Below, in pieces: positions 17,162 to 28,107 of a stretch of 39,012 nucleotides of DNA; positions within the stretch are counted from its first letter, which is position 1; each line of letters opens with the position of its first letter. Source of the stretch: Bacillota bacterium. GTDB lineage: Bacteria > Bacillota > Sulfobacillia > JAJYWN01. The stretch covers positions 1 through 39,012 of the forward strand of contig JAJYWN010000040.1 of assembly GCA_021791495.1 (NCBI GenBank), read 5' to 3'. The notes below the pieces were generated by a model, which did not search any database, had not been told where the DNA came from, and was given only the letters and a program-made list of their open reading frames with translations. A program made the translations under genes and the position numbers.

Positions 17162-17234
17162 TGTTTCGCCATGTTCTCCCATGAGTCGTCCAGGGTCTGG
17201 CAGTCCATGATCTGTGGTTTAGGAGGCCCTCCGG

Positions 17235-18428
17235 ATGTATAACGTCTTTTGGCTGGGATTGGTCAGTTTCTTCACTGATACTGGCTCGGAAATGGTCTAC
17301 CCGTTGATCCCTTTGTACCTGGCCTTCCTCGGTGCCGGCCCGACCGTCCTGGGCGCCATCGAAGGGGTGGCCGAAAGCATCGCCAGCCTCCTGAAGGTCT
17401 GGTCCGGCGCCCGCTCAGACCGCCTCCATCAGCGCAAAGGGCTGGCCGTAAGCGGTTATGGCATGTCCTCGGTCGGCAAGGCCTTCCTGGTGATGGCCGC
17501 GGCTTGGCCCCTGATCTTCCTGGCCCGCGTTCTGGACCGCATCGGCAAGGGGCTGCGCGGGGCCCCGCGCGACGCCCTTCTGGCCGAATCGGTAGACGCC
17601 GGCCAGCGCGGGCGTGCTTTCGGCTTCCACCGGATGATGGACACTGCCGGGGCCGTGGTAGGCGTGGCCGCCGCCTACCTAATCATCAGCCGCGGCGAGA
17701 CCCACTTTAAGACCGTTTTCTGGTTCGCTCTCATTCCGGCCGTCCTGGCTATCGTGAGTTTCATTCCCGTACGGGAGAAAGGCGAAAAGGCTAGGGCCGC
17801 CGGCGCGGCCACTACCGCTGCTCCATTGGAGCGTGCCAACTGGTCGACGCTGTCGCCCCAGATTAGGGCGTTCCTGGTGGCCGCCGGCCTGTTCACCATC
17901 GGAAACTCTTCGAACCAATTCCTCCTACTGCGGGCGTCGTCGGTCGGTTTCAAGACGTCCCAGGCACTTCTGCTCTACTTGCTCTACAATGTCGTCTACA
18001 CGGTAGTTTCCTACCCCCTGGGCCGCCTTTCCGACAAGATCGGCCGTAAGCCGGTGTTGGTGGGCGGGTATATGATGTACGCCCTGGTCTACCTTGGCTT
18101 TGCGCTGGTCCCGCATCCGGGATGGCTGTGGCTGCTGTTCGCGGCCTACGGCCTGTACTCGGGCGCCACCGACGGCGTCGAGAAAGCGGTCTTGGCCGAC
18201 TATGCCCCCAAGACGCGCAAGGCCACCATCATGGGCCTCCACGCCACCGTGGTGGGATTGGGTTTGCTACCGGCTTCTCTGCTGGCGGGCTTGCTCTGGC
18301 AGGCGATAAGCCCGGCGGCACCCTTCTACTTCGGCGCCGCTTCGGCGGCGGCCGCAGCCATCGTGCTCTGGGTCAGGTTAGGCGAAGCCAGATCACCGGC
18401 GACTGCTTTACCGGGCGCGCAAGACTAG
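17235..18428 (+). CDS. major facilitator superfamily transporter
   Basis: The 397-residue integral membrane protein has about 12 hydrophobic segments. Family marks include the loop 2-3 motif (KVWSGARSDRLHQRKGLAVSGYGMS), DRIGKGLRGAPRDALLAES, and, in the second half, GRLSDKIGRKPVLVGGYMMYALVY, repeating the loop motif. The segment FFTDTGSEMVYPLIPLYL is typical of a Firmicutes/archaeal MFS group with unassigned substrate. The ATG at 17235 has AGGAGG eight bases before it. It is transcribed convergently with eno and separated from the spore-protein gene by a hairpin and its own promoter. Confidence 0.93.
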   Translation: MYNVFWLGLVSFFTDTGSEMVYPLIPLYLAFLGAGPTVLGAIEGVAESIASLLKVWSGARSDRLHQRKGLAVSGYGMSSVGKAFLVMAAAWPLIFLARVLDRIGKGLRGAPRDALLAESVDAGQRGRAFGFHRMMDTAGAVVGVAAAYLIISRGETHFKTVFWFALIPAVLAIVSFIPVREKGEKARAAGAATTAAPLERANWSTLSPQIRAFLVAAGLFTIGNSSNQFLLLRASSVGFKTSQALLLYLLYNVVYTVVSYPLGRLSDKIGRKPVLVGGYMMYALVYLGFALVPHPGWLWLLFAAYGLYSGATDGVEKAVLADYAPKTRKATIMGLHATVVGLGLLPASLLAGLLWQAISPAAPFYFGAASAAAAAIVLWVRLGEARSPATALPGAQD

Positions 18429-18490
18429 CACCAAACAGGTCCAAGGCTCAACGAATGTCGCGGATCAGCCTGGGTCTGGGCTGGAAGGAC

Positions 18491-21507
<3,017 letters not shown>

Positions 21508-21512
21508 GGAAC

Positions 21513-22367
21513 TCAGGCCTCCCGGGCCGCCGCGATGATGGCCAGGAACGATGCGGCGACCAGACTGGCCCCACCCACCAGGGCTCCGTCCACGTCGGGC
21601 TGCCGGAAGTAGTCGCGCGCGTTCTCGGGCTTGACGCTGCCACCGTAGAGAAGGCGCATGCCGGCGCCGGCGGCCGGCCCGAACTTGGAGGCAAAGACCC
21701 GCCGGATCAGGGCGGCCACTTCCTGCGCGTCGGCGGAGGAAGCCGCCTTGCCGGTGCCAATGGCCCAGACGGGTTCGTAAGCGATGATGGCGCCGGCGGC
21801 CTTATCGGCGGGCAGAGTGGCCAGGGAACCATTTAGCTGACGGGTCACCACTTCGCCCGTCTGGCCGGCTTCGCGCTGCGCCAAGGTCTCCCCGACGCAG
21901 ACGATAGGGACCAGCCCCGTGCGGAGGGCGCCGGCCAGGCGTTTCGACACACCTTCGTCGGTCTCGCCGAAGTACTGGCGGCGCTCGGAGTGGCCCAGAA
22001 TGGCATACCGGCAGCCCACGTCGGCCAGCATTTCGGGGGCGATTTCACCGGTGAAGGCGCCTTCTTTTTCCCAGTGAGCGTTCTGTGCACCCAACGCCGG
22101 CCAGGGCCGGCCGCCCAGGGCGGCGGCCACCGTTTCCAGGGCGGTAAAAGGCGGGCAGAGGACGACCTCTGGCTCCAAGGTATCCACATGGGCACCGGTT
22201 CCGGGCCGCAACCCGGCTTCCCCCAGCCCATCGGCAATGGCCCGGGCCAGGGCTCCGGCCCCCGCCCGGTCCTTATACATCTTCCAGTTGCCGGCGACGA
22301 CCGGACGTCTCTTCGCTCCCGCCGCGCCGCCGCTGGCGCTCGCTGCTCCACTCATCGCTGCACTCAT
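21513..22367 (-). CDS. tpiA: triosephosphate isomerase
   Basis: The 284-residue TIM-barrel enzyme interconverts dihydroxyacetone phosphate and glyceraldehyde 3-phosphate. Catalytic residues are visible: Asn27 and Lys29 in AGNWKMYK, the histidine in ILGHSERRQYFGE, Glu198 in AYEPVWAIGTG, plus the phosphate-binding LLYGGSVKPEN and GALVGGASL. A leader of about 19 residues made mostly of Ala, Gly and Ser precedes the normal start of the fold. The ATG at 22367 overlaps the pgk stop in ATGA, so the leader could be avoided only by a non-ATG start. It lies in the glycolytic operon. Confidence 0.97.
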   Translation of the reverse strand: MSAAMSGAASASGGAAGAKRRPVVAGNWKMYKDRAGAGALARAIADGLGEAGLRPGTGAHVDTLEPEVVLCPPFTALETVAAALGGRPWPALGAQNAHWEKEGAFTGEIAPEMLADVGCRYAILGHSERRQYFGETDEGVSKRLAGALRTGLVPIVCVGETLAQREAGQTGEVVTRQLNGSLATLPADKAAGAIIAYEPVWAIGTGKAASSADAQEVAALIRRVFASKFGPAAGAGMRLLYGGSVKPENARDYFRQPDVDGALVGGASLVAASFLAIIAAAREA

Positions 22368-23647
22368 TGCGCCGCGCCTCCCCTATCGGCCAGGCAAGCC
22401 ACGCCCGGCAGTTCGCGCCCTTCTAAGAACTCCAGGGACGCGCCGCCACCCGTCGAGATGTGCGAGATGCTACCGGCCACGCCGCTCTTCTCCAACGCCG
22501 CGATGGAATCGCCGCCACCCACCACGCTGAAGGCTTTGGAGGAGGCGATGGCCTTGGCCACGGCGGTGCTGCCGCGGTCGAAAGGTTCGATTTCGAATAG
22601 ACCCAATGGTCCGTTCCAGAACACCGTCCCGGCGCCGGCCACCGCTTGGGCGAAGGCGTCCGCCGTGCGCGGTCCGACGTCCAGGGCGGTCCAACCGTCG
22701 GGCACGCCGTCGGGCGGAACCACCTTGGTCTGGGCGCCGGCTTTCGCTTCCGCGGCCGCCACCACGTCCACCGGCAGTTGCAGACGCCCACGCGCCGCCG
22801 CCAGTAGCCGTCGCGCCTCATCCAGCTTGTCCTGCTCGACCAGGGACTTCTTCAGGTCGTGCCCCTGCGCCGCCAGGAAAGTGTTGGCCATGCCGCCCCC
22901 GATGAGGAGGCGGTCGACAAGGCCGAGGAGGTTCTCGATGACGCCGATCTTGTCCGATACCTTCGCCCCGCCCAGGATAGCCACGAAGGGCCTGGCCGGC
23001 GCCTCCAGCAACTTCCCGAGAGAACGGACCTCTTGCTCCATCAGGAAACCGGCGACGGCGGGCAGGAAGGAGGCCATGCCGGTGGTGGAAGCGTGGGCGC
23101 GGTGGGCGGCCCCGAAGGCGTCGTTGACGTACAGGTCGGCCAGCGCCGCCAGTTGCTTGGCGAAGGCCGGGTCGTTGGCTTCCTCGCCGGGGTAAAAGCG
23201 CAGGTTGTCGAGGAGCAGGATTTCCCCCGGTTTCAGGGCCGCCGCGGCTGCTTCCACTTCCGGCCCAACGCAATCGCGCACGTACGTGACTGGATGGTCG
23301 TGGCCGCGGCCGTGGCCGCCATCGTGGCCGCCGCTCTTGCCGGCAGCGGCGCTGCCCCCGGCGCCTCCCCCGGCGCCGCCGAGCACTTCGGGTAGCACCT
23401 TGGCCACGGGGGCCAAGCGCATACTCTCGACCACCTTGCCTTTGGGGCGCCCGAAGTGGGATGCCAGGATGACTTTCGCCCCGTGCTCGGCCAGATACTT
23501 GATGGTCGGGGCGGCGGCAGTGAGCCGCGTCCGGTCGGCCACCTCGCCGGCAGGGGTGAGCGGTACGTTGAAGTCTACGCGAACAAAGACGCGCCGGCCT
23601 TCCACCGGCACGTCCTTGACAGTCTGCTTATTGTATTTGCTAGGCAT
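22364..23647 (-). CDS. pgk: phosphoglycerate kinase
   Basis: The 427-residue enzyme makes ATP from 1,3-bisphosphoglycerate. Motifs: FVRVDFNVPL, ASHFGRPKG, LLLDNLRFYPGEE, DAFGAAHRAHAST, AILGGAKVSDKIGVIENLL, NGPLGLFEIEPFDRGS and the C-terminal GGGDSIAAL. Between MRLAPVAKVLPEVL and VTYVRDCVG there is an insertion of about 29 residues rich in Gly, Ala and His (90-118, ending GGHDGGHGRGHDH), absent from ordinary Pgk of about 395 residues. The His-rich end looks able to bind metal, but this is inference. It follows gap by 22 bp. Confidence 0.97.
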   Translation of the reverse strand: MPSKYNKQTVKDVPVEGRRVFVRVDFNVPLTPAGEVADRTRLTAAAPTIKYLAEHGAKVILASHFGRPKGKVVESMRLAPVAKVLPEVLGGAGGGAGGSAAAGKSGGHDGGHGRGHDHPVTYVRDCVGPEVEAAAAALKPGEILLLDNLRFYPGEEANDPAFAKQLAALADLYVNDAFGAAHRAHASTTGMASFLPAVAGFLMEQEVRSLGKLLEAPARPFVAILGGAKVSDKIGVIENLLGLVDRLLIGGGMANTFLAAQGHDLKKSLVEQDKLDEARRLLAAARGRLQLPVDVVAAAEAKAGAQTKVVPPDGVPDGWTALDVGPRTADAFAQAVAGAGTVFWNGPLGLFEIEPFDRGSTAVAKAIASSKAFSVVGGGDSIAALEKSGVAGSISHISTGGGASLEFLEGRELPGVACLADRGGAAQ

Positions 23648-23669
23648 GTAATCCCTTGCCCTCCGCGCC

Positions 23670-24680
23670 CTACAGGCCCTTCTTCGCGATGAAGTCGACC
23701 AGGTCCACCAGGCGGCAAGAGTAGCCGTATTCGTTATCGTACCAGGCCACCACGCGGACCAGGTTCCCGCCGATGACCATGGTGGAGAGGAGATCGACGA
23801 TGGACGATTTCTGGCAGCCCTTGAAGTCCGAGGAGACCAGCGGCTCTTCGGTCACGGCCAGGTAGCGGCCCAGCGGGCCGGCGGCGGCCTTCCGGAAGGC
23901 GTCGTTAACTTCTTCGGCGGTGGTGTCGCGCTTCAGGACGGCCACCAGGTCGACCACCGATACTACCGGCACGGGGACGCGCAGGGAAAGCCCGTTCAGC
24001 TTGCCCTTCATCTGCGGGAGGACCAGGCCGACGGCTTTGGCGGCGCCGGTCGTGGTCGGGATGATGTTCGAGGCGCCGGCGCGCGCGCGCCGCATATCCT
24101 TGTGGAGCTGGTCGAGGAGGACCTGGTCGTTCGTGTAGGCGTGGACCGTGTTCATCAGGCCCTTTTCGATCCCGAAGACCTCGTCCAGGACTTTCGCCGC
24201 CGGGGCCAGGCAGTTGGTGGTGCAGGAAGCGTTGCTGATGACGTTGTGCGTCGCCGGATCGTACTTGTCCTCGTTCACGCCCATGACGATGGTGATGTCC
24301 TCGTCCTTACCGGGGGCGGAGATGATGACCTTCTTGGCGCCGCCCTTGGTGATGTGCACCTCGGACTTCGCCTTTTCGGTGAAACGACCGGTGGACTCAA
24401 TGACGATCTCGGCCCCGACTTCCTTCCAAGGGATGGCGCCGGGGTCGCGCTCCGCGAAGATGCGGAGACGCTTGCCGTCGACCACGATGGCGTTCTCTTC
24501 CGCCTTCACATCGGCGTCGAGGTTGCCGTAGTTGCTGTCGTACTTCAGGAGCAGGGCCAGGCTCTTGGGGTCGCCTAGGTCGTTGACGGCCACAACTTCG
24601 ATGTTTGGATTGACCCGTGACAGGCGGTAAAAACGCCGACCGATGCTGCCGAAACCGTTGATCCCAACCTTCACCGACAT
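23670..24680 (-). CDS. gap: glyceraldehyde-3-phosphate dehydrogenase
   Basis: The 336-residue enzyme oxidises glyceraldehyde 3-phosphate to 1,3-bisphosphoglycerate. It has the N-terminal dinucleotide fold GINGFGSIGRRFYRL, an NAD-favouring aspartate in AVNDLGD, catalytic Cys153 in SNASCTTNCLAP, the later AYTNDQVLLD and RRARAGASNIIPTTTGAAKAVGLVLP, and WYDNEYGYSCRLVDLV. Unlike most neighbours it has no low-complexity insertion. GGGGAGGAAGG precedes the ATG. It is the first gene of the glycolytic operon and follows rpoN by 121 bp; no cggR repressor gene is present. Confidence 0.98.
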   Translation of the reverse strand: MSVKVGINGFGSIGRRFYRLSRVNPNIEVVAVNDLGDPKSLALLLKYDSNYGNLDADVKAEENAIVVDGKRLRIFAERDPGAIPWKEVGAEIVIESTGRFTEKAKSEVHITKGGAKKVIISAPGKDEDITIVMGVNEDKYDPATHNVISNASCTTNCLAPAAKVLDEVFGIEKGLMNTVHAYTNDQVLLDQLHKDMRRARAGASNIIPTTTGAAKAVGLVLPQMKGKLNGLSLRVPVPVVSVVDLVAVLKRDTTAEEVNDAFRKAAAGPLGRYLAVTEEPLVSSDFKGCQKSSIVDLLSTMVIGGNLVRVVAWYDNEYGYSCRLVDLVDFIAKKGL

Positions 24681-24724
24681 GACTTACCCTTCCTCCCCTT
24701 ACTGTTTACTGTTCATGCCGCTAT

Positions 24725-24735
24725 CTGTATTACAG
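24725..24735. promoter_or_regulatory. 11-bp palindrome upstream of gap
   Basis: CTGTATTACAG is a perfect palindrome around one base, in a direct repeat of GCTATCTG, within the 121-bp leader of the gap operon. It may be an operator; no protein can be named. Confidence 0.35.
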
Positions 24736-24801
24736 GCTATCTGGTCGGCCCTGGTGGGCGCGTTCCCGCGTTCGCCCCCGGAAAAAGAAAAAAGGGCCTA
24801 C

Positions 24802-26586
24802 CTAATAACGTTTCCGGCGGCTGGACGAAGGTATCCCGGCCTCTTCCCGGTATTTGGCGACCGTGCGGCGCGAAATCACCACGCCCGAGCCGGAGAGGAG
24901 TTCCGCCAGCCGCTGGTCGCTCAAAGGGTCGCCCGGATCTTCCTTCGACACCAAATCACCAATGAGTTTCTTCACGCTCTCGGAAGCGATTCCCTGCCCG
25001 CCGAGGCGGTCGACTCCGCTGGAGAAGAAGAATTTGAGTTCGAACACCCCGTGCGGAGTCTGGACATACTTGTTGGCCACGGCGCGCGAAACTGTCGATT
25101 CGTGGACCCCGATGGCCTCCGCCACGTCCTTCATGGTCAGGGGGCGGAGATAGCGAATGCCACGATCGAGGAAATCGGATTGCAGGGAGGCCACGGCCTC
25201 CACCACCCGGTAGAGGGTCAGGCGGCGCTGTTCGATGCTCCTGATGAACCAGACCGCGGAAGTCAGGCGGTCGTGGAGAAAGCGGGCGGCTTCGGCCGTC
25301 GCGCCATCGGGGGTGGCCGAGCCCGAGCCGGGTGTGGCCGCGCCGGTGGCGGTGCCGGCGGCGGTGCCGGCGGCGGTGCCGGACGTGCCTGGGCGCGAAG
25401 ACCTTGAAACGGCCCCCAGCGTCTTACGGAGCAGCTGGCGGTAGAACTGGTTGACTCCAAGGCGAGGCAGCGCTGAATCGTTCATCACTACGATGTACCG
25501 GTCGCCCGTGTCGCCGACGCCGTCCGCGAAACCCGGACTGCCGGCCAGTTTCTCTACGATAGCATCCGGGATGATGTACCGGTTGGCTTCGGCCTGGCCG
25601 GCGAAAGCGCGGGCCGGTTTAGGCTCCAGCGAGCGAATGAGGTCCACCGCCGATTGGATTTGAGGGAGTTCGACTTTCAGGGCGGCGGAAATGCGCGATA
25701 GGCGGCCGGCCGCCAGGTCCTCGAGGTGGTCTTGGATGATGGCCAGCGCCAGGTGGCGCGAAGACGTTTCGCCACCACCCTGGCCGTCCCGGCCGCTTTG
25801 ATCGTCCCGGCGACCTTGATCGTCCCGGCGACCTTGATCGTCCCGGCCACCTTGATCGCCCGGTCCGCCTCGATCGCCCTGGTCGGTCGGCCCCACCAAC
25901 TGGAGGGACAGGCACTCGCGCAGGTTCCGGGCACCGATGCCCCGCGGATCAAAGGACTGGAGCAGGGTGATCCCTTCCTCGATGCGGCGGGTCTCCACCC
26001 CAAGGAAGGTCGCGGCGTCATCCGGGTCGCACACCAAATAGCCGCGCTCATCCAGGCACCCGATGAGGTACTCCACTACCCGCGGCTGAACGTCGCCCTG
26101 ATCCGCATCCCCGTCCCGGATGGTCAGCCTGAGCTGCTGGAGCAGGTGCTCCTGTAAGGTCAGGGGTTGGGTGATGGGCGGATCGAGGGGACGCGCGTAG
26201 TCGGAGGGGTCGCGGCGCGGCGCCGGTGGCACGCCCAAATCGCTACCATCGAGAAAATAGTCCAAGATGCGATCGTTCTCGCGGGCGGCGTCGTTGTCGG
26301 CGGCAGGCGTTTCGTGGATGGGCACGGGCTCACCAAGGGCTTGGGCTTCGGGCTCTTCGCGCACTTCCAGGACGGGGTTCGCCAGGAGTTCCTCCTGAAT
26401 CCGTTCGGCCAGGTCTGCGGTGGAAAACTGCAGGACTTGGAGGGCCAGGCGGAGTTCCGGGGTCATCACCAGTTTCTGCGTCTGGCGCATGGACAATCCG
26501 AGCCCGAGTCCCAGCCCAGGGCCCAGGCCCGGGCCGGGGCCCTGGGCTGGGCCGTGGCCGGACGGGTGGCGCATGTCGCCGCTCAT
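24802..26586 (-). CDS. rpoN: RNA polymerase sigma-54 factor
   Basis: The product directs RNA polymerase to -12/-24 promoters opened by AAA+ activators. Region I is MRQTQKLVMTPELRLALQVLQFSTADL (from residue 33), preceded by a Gly/Pro/Leu leader. The core-binding part contains SFDPRGIGARNLRECL. The helix-turn-helix is about 486-508 (KDVAEAIGVHESTVSRAV), and the RpoN box reads SRRTVAKYRE at 572-581. Two low-complexity blocks interrupt it: residues 234-272 (Asp/Gln/Gly/Arg repeats, encoded by four 18-bp tandem units) and 393-432 (Gly/Thr/Ala, with three 12-bp units). At 594 residues it is well above the usual 430-480. The ATG overlaps the stop of the preceding gene in ATGA. It is followed by gap. 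Confidence 0.96.
   Translation of the reverse strand: MSGDMRHPSGHGPAQGPGPGLGPGLGLGLGLSMRQTQKLVMTPELRLALQVLQFSTADLAERIQEELLANPVLEVREEPEAQALGEPVPIHETPAADNDAARENDRILDYFLDGSDLGVPPAPRRDPSDYARPLDPPITQPLTLQEHLLQQLRLTIRDGDADQGDVQPRVVEYLIGCLDERGYLVCDPDDAATFLGVETRRIEEGITLLQSFDPRGIGARNLRECLSLQLVGPTDQGDRGGPGDQGGRDDQGRRDDQGRRDDQSGRDGQGGGETSSRHLALAIIQDHLEDLAAGRLSRISAALKVELPQIQSAVDLIRSLEPKPARAFAGQAEANRYIIPDAIVEKLAGSPGFADGVGDTGDRYIVVMNDSALPRLGVNQFYRQLLRKTLGAVSRSSRPGTSGTAAGTAAGTATGAATPGSGSATPDGATAEAARFLHDRLTSAVWFIRSIEQRRLTLYRVVEAVASLQSDFLDRGIRYLRPLTMKDVAEAIGVHESTVSRAVANKYVQTPHGVFELKFFFSSGVDRLGGQGIASESVKKLIGDLVSKEDPGDPLSDQRLAELLSGSGVVISRRTVAKYREEAGIPSSSRRKRY
25348..25383 (+). repeat. three 12-bp tandem repeats inside rpoN
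   Basis: Unit GGCGGTGCCGGC at 25348, 25360 and 25372 (last base differs). On the coding strand it gives the Gly/Thr/Ala repeat in the second insertion of sigma-54. Confidence 0.9.
25798..25869 (+). repeat. four 18-bp tandem repeats inside rpoN
   Basis: Units start at 25798, 25816, 25834 and 25852. The first two are identical (TTGATCGTCCCGGCGACC) and the others diverge. They encode the DDQGRR-type repeats in sigma-54. The period keeps the reading frame. Confidence 0.92.
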
Positions 26587-27407
26587 GGCCGGTCGAGGGT
26601 GACGCCGCGCGCGGCCACGTCCACGCTCAGCACGTTCAGGGCCGTCATGTATTCGACCGTTTCCTTGACCGTCTTCTGTCCCTCAGTCAGTGTCTCAATG
26701 ACGTTCAACCCGTATCGGACCCCCACGTCCATGTATATGCGGACGCCATCGCGGTCCTCCTGGGTTCGCACGCGATACACCTTGGTTAGTCCTTCCACCT
26801 GCCGGGCGGCGCGGGCGGCAATGGAGAGCAGCACCACGTCGTCGATGTAGAAGCGCCCGAGGGAGCTGTAGGTGGGGCGGACCACGGATTTCTCGATGGC
26901 GACCTCCTCGTCGGCGTCGGGGCGGGCGCGCACGAACAGCTTTAAGGGGTCGATCAGGTAGCCGGAAAAGGTCTTTTTTACTTCAACGGTGGGCGCCGGG
27001 ATGACGTGTTTGCCGTAGTTGCGGCGGGTGCGGCGGGCGCGCATGATCTGGGACGGGGTCGCCACGTCCTGGATGGTGATGTAGTTCGACGGGAAGGGCA
27101 GGTCGAGGCGCTCTGAGATGCGTTCCACCATGGCGCGGGACGTGCCCAGGATCAAGACACGCTGGGGAGTGAGGGAAGCCAGGGCTTCACGGGCGGCGCG
27201 AGCTTCCTCGTCGTCGGAGAAGATGGCTCTTTTTACGGCGCCGATGCGTGTCAGTTCCCGCTTGGCCGATTCGCCGGCCACGATGCGACCGTCCTGGATA
27301 AGCAGGCCGTCGTCAATGATGAGGTCGATATTGTGTTGGAGGGCGATGAGCGAGGCACGGTGGCTCTTACCGGTGCCGCTTTCGCCGATGAAGGCGATGA
27401 CCTCCAT
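26583..27407 (-). CDS. P-loop protein fused to an Asp23/Gls24-like domain
   Basis: The 274-residue protein begins with a Walker A loop (FIGESGTGKSHRAS) and a P-loop NTPase-like segment containing LIIDDGLLIQDGRI and VLILGTSRAMVERI. The final 110 residues resemble Asp23/Gls24 alkaline-shock domains: a Gly-Arg-x-Tyr-Ile strand, IDDVVLLSIAARAARQVEGLTKVYRV, then DVGVRYGLNVIETLTEGQKTVKETVEYMT and LNVLSVDVAARGV. The ATG at 27407 is preferred over upstream starts because AAGGAGACCACC precedes it. Its stop overlaps the rpoN start, so the two are coupled. A regulatory or envelope-stress role is possible, but the function is not established. Confidence 0.87.
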   Translation of the reverse strand: MEVIAFIGESGTGKSHRASLIALQHNIDLIIDDGLLIQDGRIVAGESAKRELTRIGAVKRAIFSDDEEARAAREALASLTPQRVLILGTSRAMVERISERLDLPFPSNYITIQDVATPSQIMRARRTRRNYGKHVIPAPTVEVKKTFSGYLIDPLKLFVRARPDADEEVAIEKSVVRPTYSSLGRFYIDDVVLLSIAARAARQVEGLTKVYRVRTQEDRDGVRIYMDVGVRYGLNVIETLTEGQKTVKETVEYMTALNVLSVDVAARGVTLDRP

Positions 27408-27483
27408 GGTGGTCTCCTTGGCCAATCCCACTTCTGCCGGCGCGACGACGCGGCGCCTGTCGTCGAGGGCCAGCCTCGGCGCC

Positions 27484-27561
27484 GGCCCAGCTCGCCAGTC
27501 CAATCCGCCATTCTGATCGGCCAGCCTAGTCCGCCGGCCCGTTCCGCCAGTCTAGTCCGCC
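27484..27561. repeat. three degenerate 26-bp tandem repeats
   Basis: Plus-strand units at 27484, 27510 and 27536 share CGCCAG-C-TAGTCCGCC. They lie upstream of the P-loop gene, just before the palindrome element. Their CCGCCA half-site is like that of the 17-bp units downstream. Confidence 0.8.
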
Positions 27562-27772
27562 GCCACGTTTGGCTTGCAGCTTGAGGTATTCTGCCCGCGA
27601 GGCCGCCATCCTGCGCGGCGGTGCGGCCTCAGGAGATGGCGGTGCTTCGCCCGGGACTTGGCGGCGCGGGGTGCCCTGCAGGAGTGGTTCGGGCGGGCTC
27701 CGAAGGCGGGCCCGGAGGCCGGGCCCCAAGGCCGGACTTGGGGCGGCGGCGCGAAACCGAACCGGTCCGCAA
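27562..27772. other. GC-rich stretch without a recognisable gene
   Basis: Part of a roughly 700-bp gap between the divergent genes starting at 27407 (minus) and 28108 (plus). Reading frames exist on both strands, but they are Gly/Pro/Arg-rich, match no family and lack ribosome binding sites. Confidence 0.5.
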
Positions 27773-27976
27773 CCGCCAATTCCTAGCACCCCAACGTTGT
27801 CGAAAAGCTACATTTTGTCGTTGTCAGAATTTGGGGCGCTGATTTCCGCTAATAATTGGCAGATTGCCACGGTGGGTCGCTAGAAACTGGCGAAAATCGG
27901 GTTTCCGCAAGGGCGCGGGAGCCCCGATCGCCAAAACCTGGCGATTCCCACCGTGCCGACCGCCAAGAATTATCAT
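27773..27976 (+). repeat. phased palindrome element, copy A
   Basis: Six 17-bp units of the form YCGCYA-N5-TRGCGR, more or less degenerate, start at 27773, 27805, 27846, 27877, 27928 and 27960. Examples are TCGCTAGAAACTGGCGA (27877) and TCGCCAAAACCTGGCGA (27928). Intervals are 32, 41, 31, 51 and 32 bp, all near whole helical turns. A second, inverted copy with the same spacing lies at the right edge of the window. The block 27807-27849 matches it at 34 of 43 positions. It is AT-richer than its surroundings and lies upstream of the helix-turn-helix/nuclease-like gene at 28108. Confidence 0.85.
27866..27957. repeat. 36-bp inverted repeat inside element A
   Basis: The arm 27866-27901 is largely the reverse complement of 27922-27957, sharing CACGGTGGG, TCGC-AG and GGCGA. 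The loop is 20 nt. The arms contain the fourth and fifth palindromic units. An RNA copy would form a long hairpin; as DNA it is a large dyad. Confidence 0.8.
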
Positions 27977-28107
27977 TTTCCAGTGGCAGGATGTGTGATG
28001 AACTCTGTGAAGGCGGTGAATAGCGGGGAAACCGTTCGACCGGCGACGGTTCGCCGGGCAAGACCTACCCACGGCCGCGCTTGCGCCCGGAATTGTTGGA
28101 GGTGTGG

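Noticed and set aside
24681-24801. Sigma-54 (-24/-12) promoter upstream of gap
   Set aside because: No GG-N10-GC arrangement with flanking TGGCAC/TTGC was found, so control of the glycolytic operon by its neighbour rpoN is not supported.
27526-27789. Minus-strand reading frame of 87 codons
   Set aside because: Its composition is Pro/Arg/Gly-rich, it runs through tandem repeats, and it has no ribosome binding site or recognisable motif.
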